A DNA stretch of 64,000 nt, from contig NZ_JAUETR010000001.1 of assembly GCF_032484785.1 (NCBI RefSeq), positions 4,157,501 to 4,221,500 on the forward strand, written 5' to 3'. The notes beneath the pieces were generated by a model. It was not told the origin of the DNA, did not search any database, and was given only the letters and a program-made list of their open reading frames with translations. This document shows, piece by piece, positions 63,835 through 64,000 of this stretch (its first letter is position 1; each line of letters starts with the position of its first letter). Position numbers and translations under genes: made by a program. The DNA comes from Bradyrhizobium sp. SZCCHNS1050 (GTDB taxonomy: Bacteria; Pseudomonadota; Alphaproteobacteria; Rhizobiales; Xanthobacteraceae).

Positions 63835-64000
63835 ATGCTCGACGTCTCCACCATCAAGGCCACTGTCCCGGCTGTGCTCGGAGACCGGCCGCATGCGGTC
63901 GTGATCGGCTCCGGCTTCGGCGGCCTCGCCGCAGCGGTCCGGCTCGGTGCGCGCGGTTATCGCGTCACGGTCTACGAGCAACTCGATGCGCCCGGCGGCC
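63835..64000 (+). CDS. crtI: CrtI phytoene desaturase (3' end outside window)
   Basis: Only the first 55 codons are visible. [15 protein letters not shown] is followed by the FAD-binding dinucleotide fold [36 protein letters not shown], the N-terminal hallmark of CrtI, an FAD-dependent membrane-associated enzyme that desaturates phytoene for carotenoids. The frame runs off the window. Other CrtI-family members (CrtD, carotenoid desaturases) share this motif; position after bchO supports CrtI. Confidence 0.85.
   Translation, partial: MLDVSTIKATVPAVLGDRPHAVVIGSGFGGLAAAVRLGARGYRVTVYEQLDAPGG

Noticed and set aside
59424..63981. Very long open frames antisense to bchI, bchD, the hydrolase genes and bchO
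   Set aside because: No recognisable protein features. The sense genes have complete catalytic motifs; these are GC-driven shadows.

Overview
The window is GC-rich and densely coded. Its genes point to a photosynthetic alphaproteobacterium, most likely a photosynthetic Bradyrhizobium of the Aeschynomene-nodulating type or a close relative. The evidence is the start of a bacteriochlorophyll/carotenoid cluster (bchI, bchD, bchO, crtI), a SbmA/BacA-type transporter, an EcfG-type promoter, Opp-type ABC systems and alphaproteobacterial palindromic repeats. The genus is inferred from gene content; no rRNA or marker gene is present. No tRNA, rRNA, CRISPR array or intact transposase was seen.

Region 1 (1-17668), anaerobic respiration. 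A fused NarK (5' end outside the window) leads into narGHJI, a cytoplasmic PpiC-type prolyl isomerase, and an accessory set: a 97-aa orphan, a DUF2478 NTPase, a polytopic membrane protein with conserved histidines, a double DUF2249 protein and a DUF59 protein. Next come ubiD-ubiX and, divergently, ubiT-ubiU-ubiV, the oxygen-independent ubiquinone hydroxylation set. Nitrate reductase takes electrons from quinol, so the region pairs a quinol-consuming enzyme with a way to make ubiquinone without O2. FNR/FixK-like half-site pairs lie in two of the promoter regions.

Region 2 (17669-30984), mixed metabolism. It holds a LysR regulator with a divergent DUF1330-like gene, an MFS transporter whose 3' end appears lost at a small inverted-repeat-bounded segment, an acetylpolyamine-amidohydrolase-like deacetylase, a Tat-exported alpha/beta hydrolase, PEP synthase, a BacA-like membrane protein without an ATPase domain, and a bgl-glk-pfkB operon.

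Region 3 (31197-44668), uptake. Two complete Opp/Dpp-type ABC transporters are present. The first is divergent from the beta-glucosidase/glucokinase/phosphofructokinase operon, suggesting beta-glucoside or oligosaccharide import. The second sits beside a TIM-barrel sugar isomerase. Between them are palindromic repeats, a 64-aa protein behind a near-perfect EcfG promoter, a thioredoxin-reductase-like flavoprotein and a 62-aa protein.

Region 4 (44897-49110), small orphans: a secreted protein of unknown function, a beta-propeller lyase-like protein, and a DUF899 thioredoxin-like gene with a small membrane protein, divergent from a novel-looking regulator.

Region 5 (49415-58875), histidine use. 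hutF-hutC and a TauA/SsuA-type ABC transporter run leftward and hutI-hutH-hutU run rightward from a shared promoter carrying a HutC-like operator. hutG is absent here.

Region 6 (58960-64000), the edge of the photosynthesis cluster: bchI, bchD, an extra alpha/beta hydrolase, bchO, and the first 55 codons of crtI behind an 11-bp inverted repeat with a 12-nt centre.
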